Assembly (NCBI GenBank): GCA_963767685.1
Contig: CAVYEZ010000011.1
Coordinates: 62,001-126,000, forward strand
Origin: Trebonia sp963767685
Lineage (GTDB): Bacteria; Actinomycetota; Actinomycetes; Streptosporangiales; Streptosporangiaceae
Length of the DNA stretch: 64,000 nucleotides
Direction: 5' to 3'
A program made the position numbers and the translations under genes. Shown here in pieces: positions 49,082 to 58,160 of this stretch. The number at the start of each line of letters is the position of its first letter. The stretch's first letter is position 1. The notes beneath the pieces were generated by a model. That model was not told where the DNA came from. It saw only the letters and a list, made by a program, of their open reading frames with translations, and did no database searches.

Positions 49082-50320
49082 TCATCTTCCTATTCCTAGG
49101 AACCGGCGGATGATGGGTGTCTGCCGTGCCTCTTCGAGCAGGAAGCAGTCGTGCCCGTACGGTGCCTCGATCACCTGGAGCTCGACCGGCTTGCCGAGGG
49201 CGCGGAGCGCGTCGGCGATCTCTCCCGACGCGGCCGGCGGGTAGAGCCAGTCGGAGCTGAACGCGATGAGCAGGGTCCGCGCCGAGACGCCCTTGAGCGC
49301 GCTTGCCAGCGACCCGCCGTGCTGCCGGGCCAGGTCGAAGTAGGTCAGCGCGCGCGAGGTGTACAGGTAGGTGTTGGCGTCGAACCGCTTGACGAACGAC
49401 TCGGCCTGGTGCCGCAGGTAGCTCTCGACCTGGAACTCCGCCCCGGTGATGGTGTACCGGATGTCTGCGGGCGGCGCTTCCCCCGGGGACGGCTGCAGTC
49501 GCCGCCCGAACTTGTCGTCGAGCGCCTGCGCGGACAGGTAGGTGACGTGGCCGACCATCCGCGCCACGCCCATGCCGGCGTCCGGCGCGGTCCCCGTGCC
49601 GTAGTAGTGGCCGCCCTGCCAGGCGGGGTCGCGCATGATCGCGTCGCGCGCGATCGCGTTCCACGCCACGCCCTGCGGGTGCAGCGCGTGCGTGCTCGCG
49701 ATCGCCACGATGGCACCGACCTCGTCGGGGAACAGGATGGCCCATTCCAGCGCCTGCATGCCACCGAGCGAGCCGCCGGCCACCGCGGCCAGCCGCTCGA
49801 TGCCGAGCTCGCGCAGGAACGCCCGCTCGGTCCGCACCATGTCCGCGACGGTGATCACCGGGAAGTCGGCGCCGTACGGCCTGCCCGTCGCCGGGTTGGC
49901 CGACGACGGCCCGGTGGTGCCGCGGCAGCCGCCGAGCAGGTTCGTCGCGACGACGTAGAAGCGGTCGGTGTCGAACGCCTTGCCCGGTCCGATCATCCCG
50001 TCCCACCAGCCGAGCCCCTTGGCCGCCGTCCCGTCGCGGTCGGTGGCGCCGAACCCGTCGCGCGTGCTCTCGGCCGGCGGCGTCTTCGCGATGCCGGCGG
50101 CGTGGGCGTCGCCGCTGAGCGCGTGGCAGACCAAGACGACGTTGTCCCGGCGGGGTGACAGGGTCCCGTAGGTCTCGTACGCTACGCGAACCGGGTGCAA
50201 TTCCCGCCCGCAGTCGAGTCGCACCGGGCCGGGCAGGTCGAGGTACTGAGTTTCGACAGTGCCGGCCGAACCAAATGGGCCGGCCGAGCCGGCCGCGAGC
50301 GTCGAGGCTGGCTCCACCAT
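49082..50320 (-). CDS. metX: Homoserine O-acetyltransferase
   Basis: From the ATG at 50320 (MVEPASTLAAGSAGPFGSAG) the protein has about 412 residues. The alpha/beta-hydrolase-type nucleophile elbow is VAGGSLGGMQALEWA. NNVVLVCHALSGDAHAAG-like sequence (RDNVVLVCHALSGDAHAAG), GPSSANPATGRPYGADFPVI and the catalytic His in APYGHDCFLLEEARQT are all present. It activates homoserine with acetyl-CoA for MetY. It is divergent from osmC across 90 bases. The frame is open far upstream, but the sequence before 50320 does not fit the family. Confidence 0.95.
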   Translation of the reverse strand: MVEPASTLAAGSAGPFGSAGTVETQYLDLPGPVRLDCGRELHPVRVAYETYGTLSPRRDNVVLVCHALSGDAHAAGIAKTPPAESTRDGFGATDRDGTAAKGLGWWDGMIGPGKAFDTDRFYVVATNLLGGCRGTTGPSSANPATGRPYGADFPVITVADMVRTERAFLRELGIERLAAVAGGSLGGMQALEWAILFPDEVGAIVAIASTHALHPQGVAWNAIARDAIMRDPAWQGGHYYGTGTAPDAGMGVARMVGHVTYLSAQALDDKFGRRLQPSPGEAPPADIRYTITGAEFQVESYLRHQAESFVKRFDANTYLYTSRALTYFDLARQHGGSLASALKGVSARTLLIAFSSDWLYPPAASGEIADALRALGKPVELQVIEAPYGHDCFLLEEARQTPIIRRFLGIGR

Positions 50321-50410
50321 GGGGCTATGGTACTGCGCCCCGTTCCGTGTATTGTCAAGTATCCCCATAAGGAAGATGGGGAAATCCGAATACGAAAGGG
50401 GATGGGTGAC

Positions 50411-50962
50411 ATGACGGCGGTTGCCGACAACGGGGTCAACGTGCAGGCACTCCTCGACGCCCGCGAGGTGCTGAAGGGCGCGCCTGAGGCCGCCCAGTTC
50501 ACCTGGCGGGCGTCCTCGAAGTGGCAGGGGGGCGTGCACACCACCATCACGGTCAAGGACTTCTTCGGCCTCGGCCAGGAGCAGGGCCACAAGCAGGAGT
50601 CGGTCTTCGAGGCCGACCACCCCGAGGTCTTCGCGGCCGAGGACAACGGAATCACGCCGATCGAGTACCTCCTTGTCGGCCTGGCGAGCTGCCTCAGCGC
50701 GGGCGTGGCGTCGGTCGCGCAGAACCGCGGCATCCAGCTCCGCTCGGTCGAGGCGGTCGTCGAGGGCGCCCATGACATCCGCGGCATCCTCGGCGCCGAC
50801 AGCGACGTGCGCAACGGCTTCAACGACATCAAGGTGACGTTCCACGTCGACGCCGACGCGTCCAAGGAGGACATCGAGGCGCTGGTGGCTCAGTCGCAGA
50901 AGCGGTCGGCCGTGTTCGACGCGCTGACCAACCCGACGGAAGTCACCGTCGAAGTCGCCTGA
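50411..50962 (+). CDS. OsmC-family peroxiredoxin-like protein
   Basis: The ATG at 50411 (MTAVADNGVNVQALLDAREV) with AAAGGGG about ten bases upstream is preferred over 50402, where the site would overlap. ITPIEYLLVGLASCLSAGVA contains the first conserved Cys (ASC) and an OsmC-typical helix. The second Cys (usually VxxxVC or CP) is not seen at the usual place (QKRSAVFDALTNPTEVTVEV), so this is a YhfA/one-Cys type rather than a full peroxidase. GVASVAQNRGIQLRSVEAVV is also family sequence. The flavin monooxygenase gene follows after 28 bases, probably in one operon. Confidence 0.85.
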   Translation: MTAVADNGVNVQALLDAREVLKGAPEAAQFTWRASSKWQGGVHTTITVKDFFGLGQEQGHKQESVFEADHPEVFAAEDNGITPIEYLLVGLASCLSAGVASVAQNRGIQLRSVEAVVEGAHDIRGILGADSDVRNGFNDIKVTFHVDADASKEDIEALVAQSQKRSAVFDALTNPTEVTVEVA

Positions 50963-50990
50963 GGGGCCCCTGCTTTCTAGGAGTACAGCC

Positions 50991-52229
50991 ATCGAGCGCA
51001 CCACCACGGTCGTCATCGGCGCGGGGCACGCGGGCCTGGCCGCGAGCCACTTCCTCACCGAGCGGTCGGTCGACCACCTCGTCCTCGAGCGCGGAGAGGT
51101 GGCCAACTCATGGCGGCGTGAACGCTGGGACTCCCTGCGCCTGCTCACGCCGAACTGGCAGAGCCGGCTGCCCGGCGTGCGCTACGAGGGCGCGGACCCG
51201 GACGGCTACATGACGATGGGCGAAGTGAGCGAGCTGATCGAGCGCTTCGCCAAGGTCGCCCGGGCCCCGGTTAGGACCGGGGTGACCGTCACGTCGGTGC
51301 GCCCCGCCGCCGGCGGCTACCTGGTGTCGACCAGCGACGGCGAGATCGCCTGCGCGGCCGTGGTGATCGCGAGCGGCGCCTGCAACCTGCCGTCGGTGCC
51401 CACCGTCAGCGCGGGCGTCCCGGCGTCGGTGGCGCAGGTCACGCCGTTCGATTACCGCGGCCCCGGCCAGCTGCCCGACGGCGGCGTGCTCGTCGTGGGG
51501 GCGTCGGCGACCGGCGTGCAGCTGGCGGCGGAGATCAGGCGGTCGGGCAGACCCGTGATCCTGTCAACCGGCGAGCACGTGCGGCTGCCGCGCGTCTACC
51601 GCGGCCGCGACGTGCTGTGGTGGATGGACGCGGCCGGCGTGTGGGACCAGCGCTACGACGAGGTCGACGACCTTGACCGGGCCCGGCGGCTGCCATCGCC
51701 GCAGCTCGTCGGGACGCCGGAGCGGTCGTCGATCGACCTCAACGCGCTCAGCGCGCTCGGCGTGCGGCTGGTGGGCAAGCTGGCGATGGTCCGCGACGGC
51801 CGGGCGCTGTTCTCCGGCGGCCTCCGCAACGTGTTCTCGCTGGCCGACCTCAAGATGAACCGCCTGCTCGACGCCTTCGACGAGTGGGCGCTGACGAGCG
51901 GGCGGGACGCCGAGTTCGGTGCGCCCGAGCGCTTCGCGCCGACGGTGCCGCCCGGCTCCGCGCGGCTCCAGGCCGACCTGCGCGGCGGCGAGATCCGCGC
52001 GGTCGTCTGGGCGACGGGCTTCCGGCCCGACTACGGCTGGCTCCACGTCGACGTGGTTGATGAGAAGGGCCGCCTGCGCCACGACGGCGGCGTGGTCGAC
52101 CGCCCCGGGCTCTACGCGCTCGGCCTGCCCGTGCTGCGGCGGCGCAAGTCCACGTTCATTTACGGCATCGAGGACGACGCCCGCGAGGTGATCGACCACC
52201 TGGCCGGTTACCTGGCCGTGCACGAGTAA
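50991..52229 (+). CDS. FAD-dependent monooxygenase (YUC/CzcO-like), apparent ATC start
   Basis: The Rossmann FAD motif TTTVVIGAGHAGLAASHFLT lies at the very N-terminus (residues 4-23). RERWDSLRLLTPNWQSRLPG follows, then a second nucleotide loop, GGVLVVGASATGVQLAAEI, for NADPH. No ATG, GTG or TTG precedes the FAD motif in frame. AGGAG at 50979-50983 is correctly spaced to an ATC at 50991 that starts IERTTTVVIGAGHAG, where relatives would have Met. A GTG at 51099 would delete the FAD motif. Length from ATC is 412 residues. It oxygenates an unknown substrate and is downstream of osmC in a likely operon. Confidence 0.85.
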   Translation: MERTTTVVIGAGHAGLAASHFLTERSVDHLVLERGEVANSWRRERWDSLRLLTPNWQSRLPGVRYEGADPDGYMTMGEVSELIERFAKVARAPVRTGVTVTSVRPAAGGYLVSTSDGEIACAAVVIASGACNLPSVPTVSAGVPASVAQVTPFDYRGPGQLPDGGVLVVGASATGVQLAAEIRRSGRPVILSTGEHVRLPRVYRGRDVLWWMDAAGVWDQRYDEVDDLDRARRLPSPQLVGTPERSSIDLNALSALGVRLVGKLAMVRDGRALFSGGLRNVFSLADLKMNRLLDAFDEWALTSGRDAEFGAPERFAPTVPPGSARLQADLRGGEIRAVVWATGFRPDYGWLHVDVVDEKGRLRHDGGVVDRPGLYALGLPVLRRRKSTFIYGIEDDAREVIDHLAGYLAVHE

Positions 52230-52433
52230 CCTCGACCCCGGTCAGCAGGTCCCGGCCAGGGTGGCTATTTACCCGCTATTCCGCTGCATCGCGGATGCAT
52301 AGGCACCTCAGAGGAACGGCCGGGATGCAGAGATTCGCCATAGCGTAATTTTCGTGTCTCCTGATTCCCGTCGGGCAGTCTAGAGCGTGACAAGGGAAAG
52401 GCCTGCGGAGGAAAGTGGGCCAAAGGAGGCAAC

Positions 52434-52691
52434 ATGTCCACTATCCTGTGGATGAATATCCCGCTGATGGTGATCGTTTTCGGGCTCATGTCCGGCATCC
52501 CGCTGTATCTGGTGCTGCGCCGCCACGACTGGCACGGTAAGCACGAAACCCCCAGCGTGCCGGCCTACATGACGCCCAGGCGCACGCCCCGCCCGGCGCT
52601 CGTCCGGGCCGGCACGGTGCGTCTTCCCCGGTCTTCCGGGTACGAGGGTCATCGCTCGATGCGCCCGCTGACCGGCAGCGCGAACGGCTAA
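52434..52691 (+). CDS. Small single-helix membrane protein
   Basis: AAAGGAGG precedes the ATG at 52434 at good spacing. The 85-residue product has one N-terminal membrane helix (ILWMNIPLMVIVFGLMSGIP then LYLVLRR, residues 4-30) and a basic cytoplasmic tail (TPRRTPRPALVRAGTVRLPR). I do not recognise it. Such small proteins are common but poorly described in actinomycetes. The 204-base gap upstream probably contains its promoter, and a hairpin terminator follows at 52756. Confidence 0.65.
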   Translation: MSTILWMNIPLMVIVFGLMSGIPLYLVLRRHDWHGKHETPSVPAYMTPRRTPRPALVRAGTVRLPRSSGYEGHRSMRPLTGSANG

Positions 52692-52755
52692 ATCCGGCCG
52701 CTTAAGGCCCATTGGCGCGCACCGCGCCCCCCGATTACGGAAGCTTTTCCGCCTG

Positions 52756-52788
52756 GAGCCCTTTTCCGCGAAACGCGGGAAAGGGCTC
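52756..52788 (+). terminator. Hairpin terminator after the small membrane protein gene
   Basis: GAGCCCTTTTCCGCG (52756-52770) pairs with CGCGGGAAAGGGCTC (52774-52788) over 15 bases (one G-T) around AAA, followed by TTGTGG. Confidence 0.75.
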
Positions 52789-52945
52789 TTGTGGTAAAAG
52801 TCACTTCCGCGATCACGGGGGCGCGGTTGTCGTTTATGGCGGGGATTACCGGGTAAGCCGCGCCGCCCGCCAGCCCGCCTCTGGCCGGCGCGGGAGAGCG
52901 AGGCGGGCCTGCGGCGTGGCTCGCGGCTGTGGAAAACTTCGGTCT

Positions 52946-54211
52946 GTGCTTGGACTCGGGATCGCCTGTGTGATCAGCGCCGCCGCCTGGACGTACCTGG
53001 TGGCGGCGCACGGCGGCTTCTGGCTGACCAGCCAGCGGCTGCCGCGCGCCCGCGTGGGGACCAGTGCGAAGACCAGTTCGGGGACCGGCGGGCAGACCGG
53101 CGCGGCGGCCTGGCCGGCCGTGGCCGCCGTCGTCCCGGCCCGGAACGAGAGCGAGTCCCTGCCGGCGACGCTGCCCGGCCTGCTGACGCAGGACTACCCG
53201 GGCGACCTTCGCGTCTTCCTCGTCGATGACAACAGCGACGACGGCACCGCCGCCGTCGCGGCCGAACTCGGCGAGAAGGCCGCCCGCGACGGTGGCGCGC
53301 CGCTGACCGTGGTCAAGGGCCAGCCGAGGCCGGACGGCTGGGCGGGCAAGGTCTGGGCGATGGCGCAGGGCCTTGCTGCCGCCACCGGGGCGGCCGCCAG
53401 CGCGGCGGCGGTGGCCGCGACCCCGCCGCAGTACGTGCTGTTCACCGACGCCGACATCAGCTGGGCCCCGACCGCGCTCCGCGACCTGGTCGAGAGCGCC
53501 GAAGCCGACGACCGGGCCCTCGTCTCGCAGATGGCCCTGCTGCGCGCGGAGGCCCGCTGGGAGCGGGTGATCGTGCCCGCCTTCGTCTACTTCTTCGCCC
53601 AGCTCTACCCGTTCCGCAAGGTCAATGACCCGAAGAGCGGCACCGCGGCGGCGGCGGGCGGCTGCATGCTCGTCCGGCGGTCCGCGCTCGAGCAGGCCGG
53701 CGGCCTGGCGCCGGTCAAGGGCGCGCTGATCGACGACGTGGCGCTCGGCACCCTGCTCAAGCGGCACGGCAACCGCACCTGGCTCGGCCTGACCACGGAC
53801 ATCAGGAGCGCCCGTCCCTACCCGAGCCTCGCCAGCCTCTGGCACATGATCGCCAGGTCCGCGTACGTGCAGCTCAGGTACAACCCGCTGCTGCTCGCGG
53901 GCACGATCGGCGGGCTCCTGCTGCTCTACGCCGCGCCGCCGGCCGGGGCAATCGCCGCCCTCATCGTCACCGCGGCGGGGAGCGGCGCCGGCAGCGGCAC
54001 GGCGCTCGCGGGCCTGGCCGGGCTGGCGGGCTGGGCGCTGATGACCGCCAGCTACGTCCCGATGCTCCGGTTGTACCGGCTGTCCGCGCTCCGCGCGCCG
54101 ACCCTTCCGCTGATCGCCGTGCTGTACGCCGCCATGACCGCCGACTCGGCGCGCCGCCACTACTCGGGCCGGGCCGTCTCCTGGCGCGGCCGCGCGGCCG
54201 ACCGCGTCTAG
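52946..54211 (+). CDS. Family 2 glycosyltransferase, HpnB-like
   Basis: The GTG at 52946 starts VLGLGIACVISAAAWTYLVA, a membrane helix; the longer upstream frame is not coding-like. The GT2 core is clear: AVVPARNESESLPATLPGLL, FLVDDNSDDGT (nucleotide-binding Asp pair), DGWAGKVWAMAQGL, VLFTDADISWAP (DxD) and KGALIDDVALGTLLKRHGNR. Three C-terminal helices follow. The arrangement matches hopene-associated glycosyltransferase HpnB, which works at the membrane. No hopene cyclase or other hpn gene is in the window, so a hopanoid role is suggested only by similarity. A diacylglycerol-kinase-like gene follows after 21 bases. Confidence 0.82.
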   Translation: MLGLGIACVISAAAWTYLVAAHGGFWLTSQRLPRARVGTSAKTSSGTGGQTGAAAWPAVAAVVPARNESESLPATLPGLLTQDYPGDLRVFLVDDNSDDGTAAVAAELGEKAARDGGAPLTVVKGQPRPDGWAGKVWAMAQGLAAATGAAASAAAVAATPPQYVLFTDADISWAPTALRDLVESAEADDRALVSQMALLRAEARWERVIVPAFVYFFAQLYPFRKVNDPKSGTAAAAGGCMLVRRSALEQAGGLAPVKGALIDDVALGTLLKRHGNRTWLGLTTDIRSARPYPSLASLWHMIARSAYVQLRYNPLLLAGTIGGLLLLYAAPPAGAIAALIVTAAGSGAGSGTALAGLAGLAGWALMTASYVPMLRLYRLSALRAPTLPLIAVLYAAMTADSARRHYSGRAVSWRGRAADRV

Positions 54212-54232
54212 CCCTCACCCGGGGCGGGTGAC

Positions 54233-55640
54233 ATGCGGCCGCCGCCGCCGGGTCACCATGTTGATATGCCCAACCGGCCCGCGGACCCACCCGCTGCGGC
54301 CAGCCCCGGTAAGCGGTGGCTGGCCCGGCTGAGCTTCGTGCTGGCGTTCCTCGCGGTCGCGGTGGTCGTGGCCTTCGCGGAATGGTGGAGCCTCGCCATG
54401 TTCGCGGTGGGCGCGGCCGCCGCGGCGGTCAGCCTCACGGCCGCCTTCTTCGTGCTGTCCCGGCGGGGCGTGCTGCGCTGGCTGGCGCTCGCGGTGTTCG
54501 TCGCGACGCCGGTCGCGGTGCTGGTGATCTACGCGCTCGCCGGCCTGCTGTGGATCGCGGCCGTTGCCGCGGCGGCCTGGCTGCTGGCCGGCGTCACCGC
54601 CCGCGCGGCGCTGGCCGTGGACAAGGCGGACTGGCGGATGCCCGAGCTCGCGGCGGCCCCGGCCCGGCGCCCGTTCCTGATCATGAACCCGCGATCCGGC
54701 GGCGGGAAGGTGGGCAAGTTCGACCTGCAACACAAGGCGGAGGCGCTCGGCGCGGAGGTGTTCCTGATGAGCGGCCCCGGCCCGGTCGACGTGGCCGCGG
54801 TCGCCCGGCAGGCGATCGCGGACGGCGCCGACCTGCTCGGCGTCGCGGGCGGCGACGGCACCCAGGCGCTGGTGGCGGGCGTCGCCGCCGCGCACGGCAT
54901 CCCGTTCCTAGTGATCACCGCGGGCACCCGCAACCACTTCGCGCTTGACCTGGGCTTGGACCGCGAGGATCCGGTGGCCTGCCTGCGTGCGCTGCCCGAC
55001 GGCGTCGACCTGGAGGTCGACCTCGGGATGGTCAGCGGGCACACCTTCGTCAACAACGTGTCGTTCGGTGCTTACGCCGAGGTCGTGCGGACGCCCGCCT
55101 ATCGCGACGACAAGCTGGGCACCACGCTGGATACGCTCCCGGAACTGCTTCAGGGACAGCGCGGCACCCGGTTCTCGGCGGCCGCGGAGGGCGAGACGAT
55201 CGACGGACCGCAGGCGCTGCTGGTGGCCAGCAACCCCTACGAGACGGGTGACATCGCCGGCCTTGGCCGCCGCGCCCGGCTCGACCGCGGCGTGCTCGGT
55301 GTGGTGGCCGTCACCGTGGGCAGCGCCGCGCAGGCGGTCGACCTGCTGCGCGGCAGGCGCTCGGCCGGAGTCCGGGTGCTGTCCGCCCGGACCGTCGTCG
55401 TGACCAGCGACTCCGACCGGATCCCGGTCGGCGTCGACGGGGAGTCCATGTCGCTGCCCGCGCCAGTGCATTGCACGATCCGCCACCGCGCGCTGCGGGT
55501 GCGGGTGCCAAGGGACCGCCCGGGAGTGCCGCCGCCCAAGCCAGCGATCAGCCTGCCCCGGCTGCTCCGGCTGGCGTCGTGGCAGCGTCGGCCAGGTCCC
55601 CGCCGCCTGTGGGCACGCCTGCCTCACGAGAACGCGGCTG
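54233..55640 (+). pseudogene. Diacylglycerol/sphingosine kinase-like protein with membrane N-terminus, probable frameshift near 55578
   Basis: Four N-terminal helices (LSFVLAFLAVAVVVAFAEWW, MFAVGAAAAAVSLTAAFFVL and others) precede a DAGK catalytic domain: PFLIMNPRSGGGKVGKFDLQ, then GADLLGVAGGDGTQALVAGV (the GGDGT nucleotide motif), then FLVITAGTRNHFALDLGLDR. It would phosphorylate diacylglycerol or a related lipid. The normal C-terminus ends around PKPAISLPRLLRLAS; beyond that the frame runs on to 56242 straight through the following HAD gene in the wrong frame. One missing base near 55578 would give a stop at about 55640. Start ATG 54233 (GGGCGGG upstream) or 54266. Confidence 0.8.
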
Positions 55641-55652
55641 AGCAGGTGCCTG

Positions 55653-56147
55653 ATGCGCGCTCGTTACGAAGAGTTCACCGAGCTTCGCTGCGTGCTGGAA
55701 CGCGCCGGGCAGCTGTCGGTGCGGACGATCATCTTCGACATCGAGCCCCTGGTCGCATGGTGGGACAGCGGCCAGCAGGCCCTCGACCAGGGCACCGCGG
55801 CGATCCTCGCCGAGCTCGACTCGATTCCGGAACTGGAGGTCCTGGTCTTCGCGACCAACTCGGCCCGCAGGCCCACCGCGCTCCCGCCGGTCCCCGGCGT
55901 GCGGGTGCTCTACCTCGCCTCCGCGGGCAAGCCGCTGCGGACGGCGCCGTACCGGGCCCTGCCCGGGCCCGGGGCGGTAGTCGGCGACCAGGTGCCCACC
56001 GACGGGCTGCTCGCCCTCCGGCTCGGGTACACGTTCCTGCAGTGGAACCCGGGGCTGGCCGGCGTGCCGCGCGGGTCGAGGCTGATGCACCGGTTCGGTG
56101 GCCTGGCCCGGCCGCTGTTCTTCCGGCGCGGCGCCCCGCCGGGATAA
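55653..56147 (+). CDS. HAD-superfamily hydrolase-like protein
   Basis: The 164-residue protein has a HAD-like order: VRTIIFDIEPLVAWWDSG (motif I, but D-x-E in place of D-x-D), VLVFATNSARR (motif II Asn/Ser), AGKPLRTAPYRALPG (motif III Lys) and AVVGDQVPTDGLLALRLGYT (motif IV GDQxxTD). This is the short YqeG-like layout. The changed second Asp suggests altered activity. It follows the kinase gene and may share its transcript. A perfect 18-base hairpin terminator lies downstream. Confidence 0.7.
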   Translation: MRARYEEFTELRCVLERAGQLSVRTIIFDIEPLVAWWDSGQQALDQGTAAILAELDSIPELEVLVFATNSARRPTALPPVPGVRVLYLASAGKPLRTAPYRALPGPGAVVGDQVPTDGLLALRLGYTFLQWNPGLAGVPRGSRLMHRFGGLARPLFFRRGAPPG

Positions 56148-56152
56148 ACGCC

Positions 56153-56192
56153 GCCGTACCGCAGTCCCCCGGGCGGGGGACTGCGGTACGGC
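56153..56192 (+). terminator. Perfect hairpin terminator
   Basis: An 18-base perfect stem (GCCGTACCGCAGTCCCCC, 56153-56170; right arm 56175-56192) has the loop GGGC. It lies five bases after the HAD gene stop. Confidence 0.85.
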
Positions 56193-56313
56193 GGGCCGCG
56201 GGTGCTGTACGGGCCGCCTCCCCGTGGCGGAGAATGCCGTAGGCGGGTGGGGCGAAGCGACGCATCCGTTCGGAATGACGCCTTTGACTTAGTGAGAGAA
56301 CAGGAGCCACGGT

Positions 56314-57399
56314 ATGGCGAGCAGCGTGCGGGGCGTGGTGGCGCGGGGCAAGGGCGAACCGGTTCAGGTCACCGAGGTGCTCGTGCCCGACCCGGGCCCG
56401 GGTGAGGCGCTCGTCCGCGTCCAGGCGTGCGGCGTCTGCCACACCGACCTGCACTACAAGATGGGCGGCATCGGCGACGACTTCCCGTACCTGCTCGGGC
56501 ACGAGGCGGCCGGGGTCGTCGAGGCGATCGGTGACGACGTGACCGACGTGGCGCCCGGGGACTTCGTCATCCTCAACTGGCGCGCGGTCTGCGGCCAGTG
56601 CCGCGCCTGCGCGCGGGGCCGGCCGTGGTACTGCTTCGCGACCCACAACGCGACCCAGAAGATGACCCTCGCCGACGGCACGCCGCTGTCGCCCGCGCTC
56701 GGCATCGGCGCGTTCGCGGAGAAGGCGCTGGTCGCGTCCGGCCAGTGCACGAAGGTCGACCCGGCCATCGCCCCCGCGACCGCCGGCCTGCTCGGCTGCG
56801 GGGTGATGGCGGGCATCGGCGCCGCGATCAACACCGGCGGCATCACCCGCGGCGACACGGTCGCCGTGATCGGCTGCGGCGGCGTGGGCGACGGGGCGGT
56901 GCTCGGCGCCCGGCTGGCCGGCGCGAAGACGATCATCGCGGTGGACGTCGACGACCGGAAGCTCGAGTGGGCGCGCGAGTTCGGCGCCACGCACACGATC
57001 AACTCGCGCAACACGGACGCGGTCGAGGGGATCAGGGAACTGACCGGCGGCTTCGGCGCCGACGTCGTGGTCGAGGCGATCGGGCGGCCGGAGACCTACA
57101 AGCAGGCGTTCTTCGGCCGCGACCTGGCCGGCGTCGTCGTGCTGGTCGGCGTGCCCACCCCGGACATGCAACTGGACCTGCCGCTGCTCGAGGTGTTCGG
57201 CCGGGGCGGCGCGCTCAAGTCCTCCTGGTACGGGGACTGCCTGCCCTCCCGCGACTTCCCGATGCTCGTCGACCTGCACCTGCAGGGGCGGCTGCCGCTG
57301 GAGAAGTTCGTCTCCGAGACCATCGGGCTCGGCGACATCGAGGCGGCGTTCACCAAGATGGAGCACGGCGACGTGCTGCGCAGCGTGGTGGTCTTCTGA
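56314..57399 (+). CDS. mscR: S-(hydroxymethyl)mycothiol dehydrogenase
   Basis: This is a 361-residue class III zinc alcohol dehydrogenase. Catalytic zinc ligands are CGVCHTDLHY and LGHEAAGVVE; the structural zinc four-Cys set is CGQCRACARGRPWYC; the NAD loop is VAVIGCGGVGDGAVLGARLA. The wording of the sequence (MGGIGDDFPYLLGHEAAG, HNATQKMTLADGTPLSPALG) matches the mycothiol-dependent formaldehyde dehydrogenase of actinomycetes rather than the glutathione enzyme. It oxidises the formaldehyde-mycothiol adduct. AGGAG lies before the ATG. The sulfotransferase gene follows after five bases, in the same operon. Confidence 0.9.
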   Translation: MASSVRGVVARGKGEPVQVTEVLVPDPGPGEALVRVQACGVCHTDLHYKMGGIGDDFPYLLGHEAAGVVEAIGDDVTDVAPGDFVILNWRAVCGQCRACARGRPWYCFATHNATQKMTLADGTPLSPALGIGAFAEKALVASGQCTKVDPAIAPATAGLLGCGVMAGIGAAINTGGITRGDTVAVIGCGGVGDGAVLGARLAGAKTIIAVDVDDRKLEWAREFGATHTINSRNTDAVEGIRELTGGFGADVVVEAIGRPETYKQAFFGRDLAGVVVLVGVPTPDMQLDLPLLEVFGRGGALKSSWYGDCLPSRDFPMLVDLHLQGRLPLEKFVSETIGLGDIEAAFTKMEHGDVLRSVVVF

Positions 57400-57404
57400 A
57401 CGGG

Positions 57405-58142
57405 GTGACCGCCAGGATCGCGATGTGGTCGGGACCGCGCACCCTGTCCACGGCGATGATGCGCGCCTGGGAGAACCGGCCGGACACCGTGGTCGCCGAC
57501 GAGCCGCTGTACGCGTTCTACCTGTCGGCGACCGGCATCGACCATCCGGGCCGGAACGAGGTGATCGCGAGCCAGCCGACGTCGTGGCGGGCCGTGGTGG
57601 CGTCCCTGGCGTCGGCGCCGTTGCCCGACGGGGTGACGATCTCCTACGCCAAGCACATGACGCACCACGTGCTGCCGTCGGTCGACCTGGCCGCGTTCGC
57701 GCCGTTCCGGCACGCGTTCCTGATCAGGGACCCGCGCTCGCTGCTCGCCTCCTACGCCCGCGTCCGGTCCGCGCCGACCCTGTCCGACCTAGGGCTGCGG
57801 CAGCAGGCGGAGCTGTTTGAAGAGTTCGGCGGGCCGGTGATCGACTCGGCGGACCTGCTCGCCTTCCCCGAGGCGGCCCTGCGGGCGCTGTGCGCCGCGC
57901 TCGGGGTGCCGTTCTCCCCGGCGATGCTGTCCTGGCCGGCCGGGCCGCGCTCCTCCGACGGCGTGTGGGCGCCCTACTGGTACGACAGCGTCTGGCGGTC
58001 GACCGGGTTCGTCCCCGTCCCGCCGGGACCGCCGCCGCCGCTTGACCCGGCGCTCGAGCCGCTGCTGGCGGACTGCCTGCCTTACTACGAAAAACTGCGG
58101 GCAAATAAGATCAACATCGATAGTCCGAACGTCAGCGGCTGA
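57405..58142 (+). CDS. Sulfotransferase-family protein
   Basis: The GTG at 57405 starts VTARIAMWSGPRTLSTAMMR. SGPRTLST is the 5'-phosphosulfate-binding loop, and HAFLIRDPRSLLASYARVRS is the 3'-phosphate-binding region (RDPR plus Ser). The length of 245 residues is normal for the bacterial group. The protein would bind PAPS or a similar nucleotide. It is followed after 18 bases by a class IV aminotransferase, a pairing seen in several bacteria. The substrate is unknown. Confidence 0.82.
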   Translation: MTARIAMWSGPRTLSTAMMRAWENRPDTVVADEPLYAFYLSATGIDHPGRNEVIASQPTSWRAVVASLASAPLPDGVTISYAKHMTHHVLPSVDLAAFAPFRHAFLIRDPRSLLASYARVRSAPTLSDLGLRQQAELFEEFGGPVIDSADLLAFPEAALRALCAALGVPFSPAMLSWPAGPRSSDGVWAPYWYDSVWRSTGFVPVPPGPPPPLDPALEPLLADCLPYYEKLRANKINIDSPNVSG

Positions 58143-58160
58143 CTCTGGGGGCGTCTGAAA

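Noticed and set aside
50321..50410. SAM riboswitch upstream of metX
   Set aside because: The gap is only 90 bases and shows no SAM riboswitch core; it also serves the divergent osmC gene.
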